The notes below the pieces were generated by a model that did not search any database, was not told the DNA's origin, and saw only the letters and a program-made list of their open reading frames with translations. Below, in pieces: positions 5,799 to 7,078 of a DNA stretch of 7,078 bases. Origin of the DNA: Deltaproteobacteria bacterium (GTDB taxonomy: Bacteria > Desulfobacterota > Desulfuromonadia > Geobacterales > Pseudopelobacteraceae); contig JACRCG010000317.1 in assembly GCA_016219145.1 (NCBI GenBank), forward strand, positions 1 through 7,078, in the 5' to 3' direction. Both the position numbers and the translations under genes were made by a program. Position 1 is the first letter of the stretch; the number at the start of each line of letters is the position of its first letter.

Positions 5799-6755
5799 AT
5801 GTGCGCCGATCGCTTCTTGAAATCGTTCAACCTGGAGGAGCTTCCCTTATTCAAGCATGTGGCCGCCGAATCGATCGAGGGGGTTCTGGAGCGCTGCACA
5901 TTGATCCAGCTCGGCAAGAACGATATCCTGATGCGAAAGAGTGAGGCCAACAATTACCTGTATGTCATTCTCAAAGGTGAGCTGAGTGTGCGCCTTGATT
6001 CCGCTGACGGCGATCCGATCATTGTTCTGGGCAGGGGTGAAACAGTCGGAGAGATGTCGATCATCGACCACAAGGGAGTTTCCGCCTATGTATGTGCTAC
6101 GGGTGATTGCCAGCTTCTGGCTATCGACGAGGAGACTCTCTGGGCGCTTGTGACTGTTTCACATGCCGCAGCCTGCAACCTGCTTGGAATTCTCACCAGT
6201 CGTTTGCGCAACACCAATATCGTTCTATCGGAACGGATGAAGCTTGAATATGATTTTCATCAATTCGGAAGTGCGGATTCCTTAACCGGCCTCCATAATC
6301 GTCACTGGCTTGACAGCACCCTTCCCAGGCTGATACGGAGATACAGCCGCGCATGTAAGCCGATATCGATGATTATGACTGATATTGACCACTTCAAGGA
6401 CTTTAACACCAGCTATGGCCACTTAACAGGTGACCTCGTTATTCACAGTGTTGCCAGGGTATTAAGCGAGCATCTGCGGCCATCGGAGCTTGCCGCCCGC
6501 TACGGCGGAGATGAGTTCGTAATCCTGATGCCGGGGGTTACTCTGGAAAACGCCCGGACAGCGGCCGAACGCCTGCAACGCATTGTTGCCGACACCACCC
6601 TGTCTTTACCCGACAAGTCACCCATCAGAACTCCAACCATTTCAATAGGAATTGCCGAGTACAGGAACGGAGACTCTGCTGAACAGTTTTTGGCCGCTGC
6701 CGACGCGGCCATGTTCCGGGCCAAGGATCTGGGGCGTGATACCCTGTCCGAGTGA
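5799..6755 (+). CDS. Cyclic-nucleotide-binding-domain GGDEF protein, probable diguanylate cyclase
   Basis: A 318-residue soluble protein expected to join two GTP into c-di-GMP in the cytosol under control of its N-terminal domain. Residues 15-135 form a CNB beta-barrel (NNYLYVILKGELSVRL). Its phosphate-binding cassette at 83-98 keeps G84 and E85 but has valine (V94) where cAMP binders have the phosphate-contacting arginine. A helix (about 122-157) links to the GGDEF domain at 158-316: DSLTGLHNR, DIDHFKDFN with metal ligand D195 and guanine-contact N203, YGHLTGD, signature GGDEF (236-240), and the late SIGIAEY and AADAAMFRAKDLGRD motifs. The catalytic residues are present, so activity is likely. 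The inhibitory I-site reads RPSE (227-230), RxxE rather than RxxD. No membrane segment, EAL or HD-GYP domain is present. It is divergent from ntrY across 251 bases. The signal bound by the CNB domain is unknown. Confidence 0.93.
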   Translation: MCADRFLKSFNLEELPLFKHVAAESIEGVLERCTLIQLGKNDILMRKSEANNYLYVILKGELSVRLDSADGDPIIVLGRGETVGEMSIIDHKGVSAYVCATGDCQLLAIDEETLWALVTVSHAAACNLLGILTSRLRNTNIVLSERMKLEYDFHQFGSADSLTGLHNRHWLDSTLPRLIRRYSRACKPISMIMTDIDHFKDFNTSYGHLTGDLVIHSVARVLSEHLRPSELAARYGGDEFVILMPGVTLENARTAAERLQRIVADTTLSLPDKSPIRTPTISIGIAEYRNGDSAEQFLAAADAAMFRAKDLGRDTLSE

Positions 6756-6841
6756 GGCAAGCATATGAATTAACATTCACTGTTTTCATTTTCGCCTGGC
6801 AATTGTACCGTCCGGCGCGATATAGACGGGTGAACTCCCTG

Positions 6842-6856
6842 CTGTTTTAAAAACAG
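6842..6856. repeat. Short palindrome upstream of the right-edge gene
   Basis: CTGTTTT and AAAACAG are exact reverse complements around a single central A. A further CTGTTTT copy lies at 6780-6786. The palindrome ends 15 bases before the ATG at 6872. Its one-base centre makes it a better protein-binding site than an RNA hairpin, and no U-tract follows, so I do not call a terminator. The rest of the 6756-6871 gap shows only weak, short inverted repeats (CCGTC at 6808-6812 with GACGG at 6825-6829). Confidence 0.35.
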
Positions 6857-6871
6857 ACAAAAGAGATAATT

Positions 6872-7078
6872 ATGAACCCTGGGGAAAGTAAATATACATC
6901 GTCAGGCAAGGATACTATCAAGATTGATCCTGATGCGCAGCTGGCATTTGAGAAGCTGGTTGAGCGAAATCGCCGCAGAAAGAGACGGCATAAAATTATC
7001 GGGTTCTCGCTGGGTCTGCTATTCATACTGATGGCACTGCCGTGGTCTTTTGAATTCTATTGCAGTAATATTATCGGA
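6872..7078 (+). CDS. Unrecognised membrane-anchored protein, N-terminal part (3' end outside window)
   Basis: I do not recognise the family. From the ATG at 6872 the frame stays open for 69 codons to the window edge. Residues 1-22 are polar and rich in Ser, Lys and Asp. Residues 24-34 look helical (LAFEKLVERN). A strongly basic cluster follows (RRRKRRHK, about 35-42), then one hydrophobic segment at about 43-60 (IIGFSLGLLFILMALPW). The positive-inside rule puts the N-terminus in the cytosol with the remainder crossing to the periplasm. Only a weak purine-rich stretch (AAAAGAGA, 6859-6866) precedes the start, so the start is likely but not certain. It lies 116 bases after the diguanylate cyclase stop on the same strand; whether they share a transcript cannot be told. 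The size and nature of the missing C-terminal part are unknown. Confidence 0.65.
   Translation, partial: MNPGESKYTSSGKDTIKIDPDAQLAFEKLVERNRRRKRRHKIIGFSLGLLFILMALPWSFEFYCSNIIG

Noticed and set aside
5525..5953. Minus-strand frame of 142 codons spanning the ntrY-cyclase gap
   Set aside because: It overlaps the start of ntrY and the first 50 codons of the CNB-GGDEF gene, has no Shine-Dalgarno or family resemblance, and would contain the promoter elements.
6803..6826. TTGTAC and TATAGA as a promoter for the right-edge gene
   Set aside because: The spacing is 12 bases, too short for a sigma-70 promoter.

Overview
The window looks like chromosomal DNA from a Gram-negative bacterium. My best guess is a member of the Desulfobacterota (Desulfuromonadales or Geobacter-like). 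This rests on the NtrY/NtrX architecture, a free-standing trpC, a cyclic-nucleotide-domain/GGDEF protein and roughly 50% GC by eye. It is an inference from gene content, not a similarity search.

Layout. Bases 1-485 (+) hold the C-terminal 160 residues of indole-3-glycerol phosphate synthase (trpC). Facing it, with only 9 bases between the stop codons, is a three-gene minus-strand block, transcribed in the order ntrY (3331-5547), ntrX (1847-3223), ctpA-like S41 protease (495-1841). ntrX and the protease are 5 bases apart and probably translationally coupled. ntrY and ntrX are separated by 107 bases that contain a heptamer repeat array with two opposing arms. A 251-base divergent intergenic region (5548-5798) separates ntrY from a plus-strand diguanylate cyclase gene (5799-6755). 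After a further 116 bases, the first 69 codons of an unrecognised membrane-anchored protein run off the right edge (6872-7078).

How the genes may work together. NtrY is a membrane histidine kinase with four predicted membrane segments, HAMP, PAS and a complete catalytic core. NtrX is a complete sigma-54 activator with an intact GAFTGA motif. They form a canonical two-component pair. The co-transcribed S41 protease is a membrane-anchored PDZ protease expected to act in the periplasm, so the block could join envelope sensing to envelope proteolysis; that link is inference. The divergent gene encodes a cytosolic CNB-GGDEF protein likely to make c-di-GMP, although its nucleotide-binding cassette lacks the usual cAMP-phosphate arginine and its product-inhibition motif is RxxE rather than RxxD.

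The genes are recognisable families, and I do not see clear evidence of a wholly new system. The most interesting material is non-coding: the opposing heptamer array inside ntrYX, a perfect 16-bp palindrome in the spacer of a candidate ntrY promoter, and two inverted repeats sharing one TTACGA/TCGTAA core upstream of the diguanylate cyclase.
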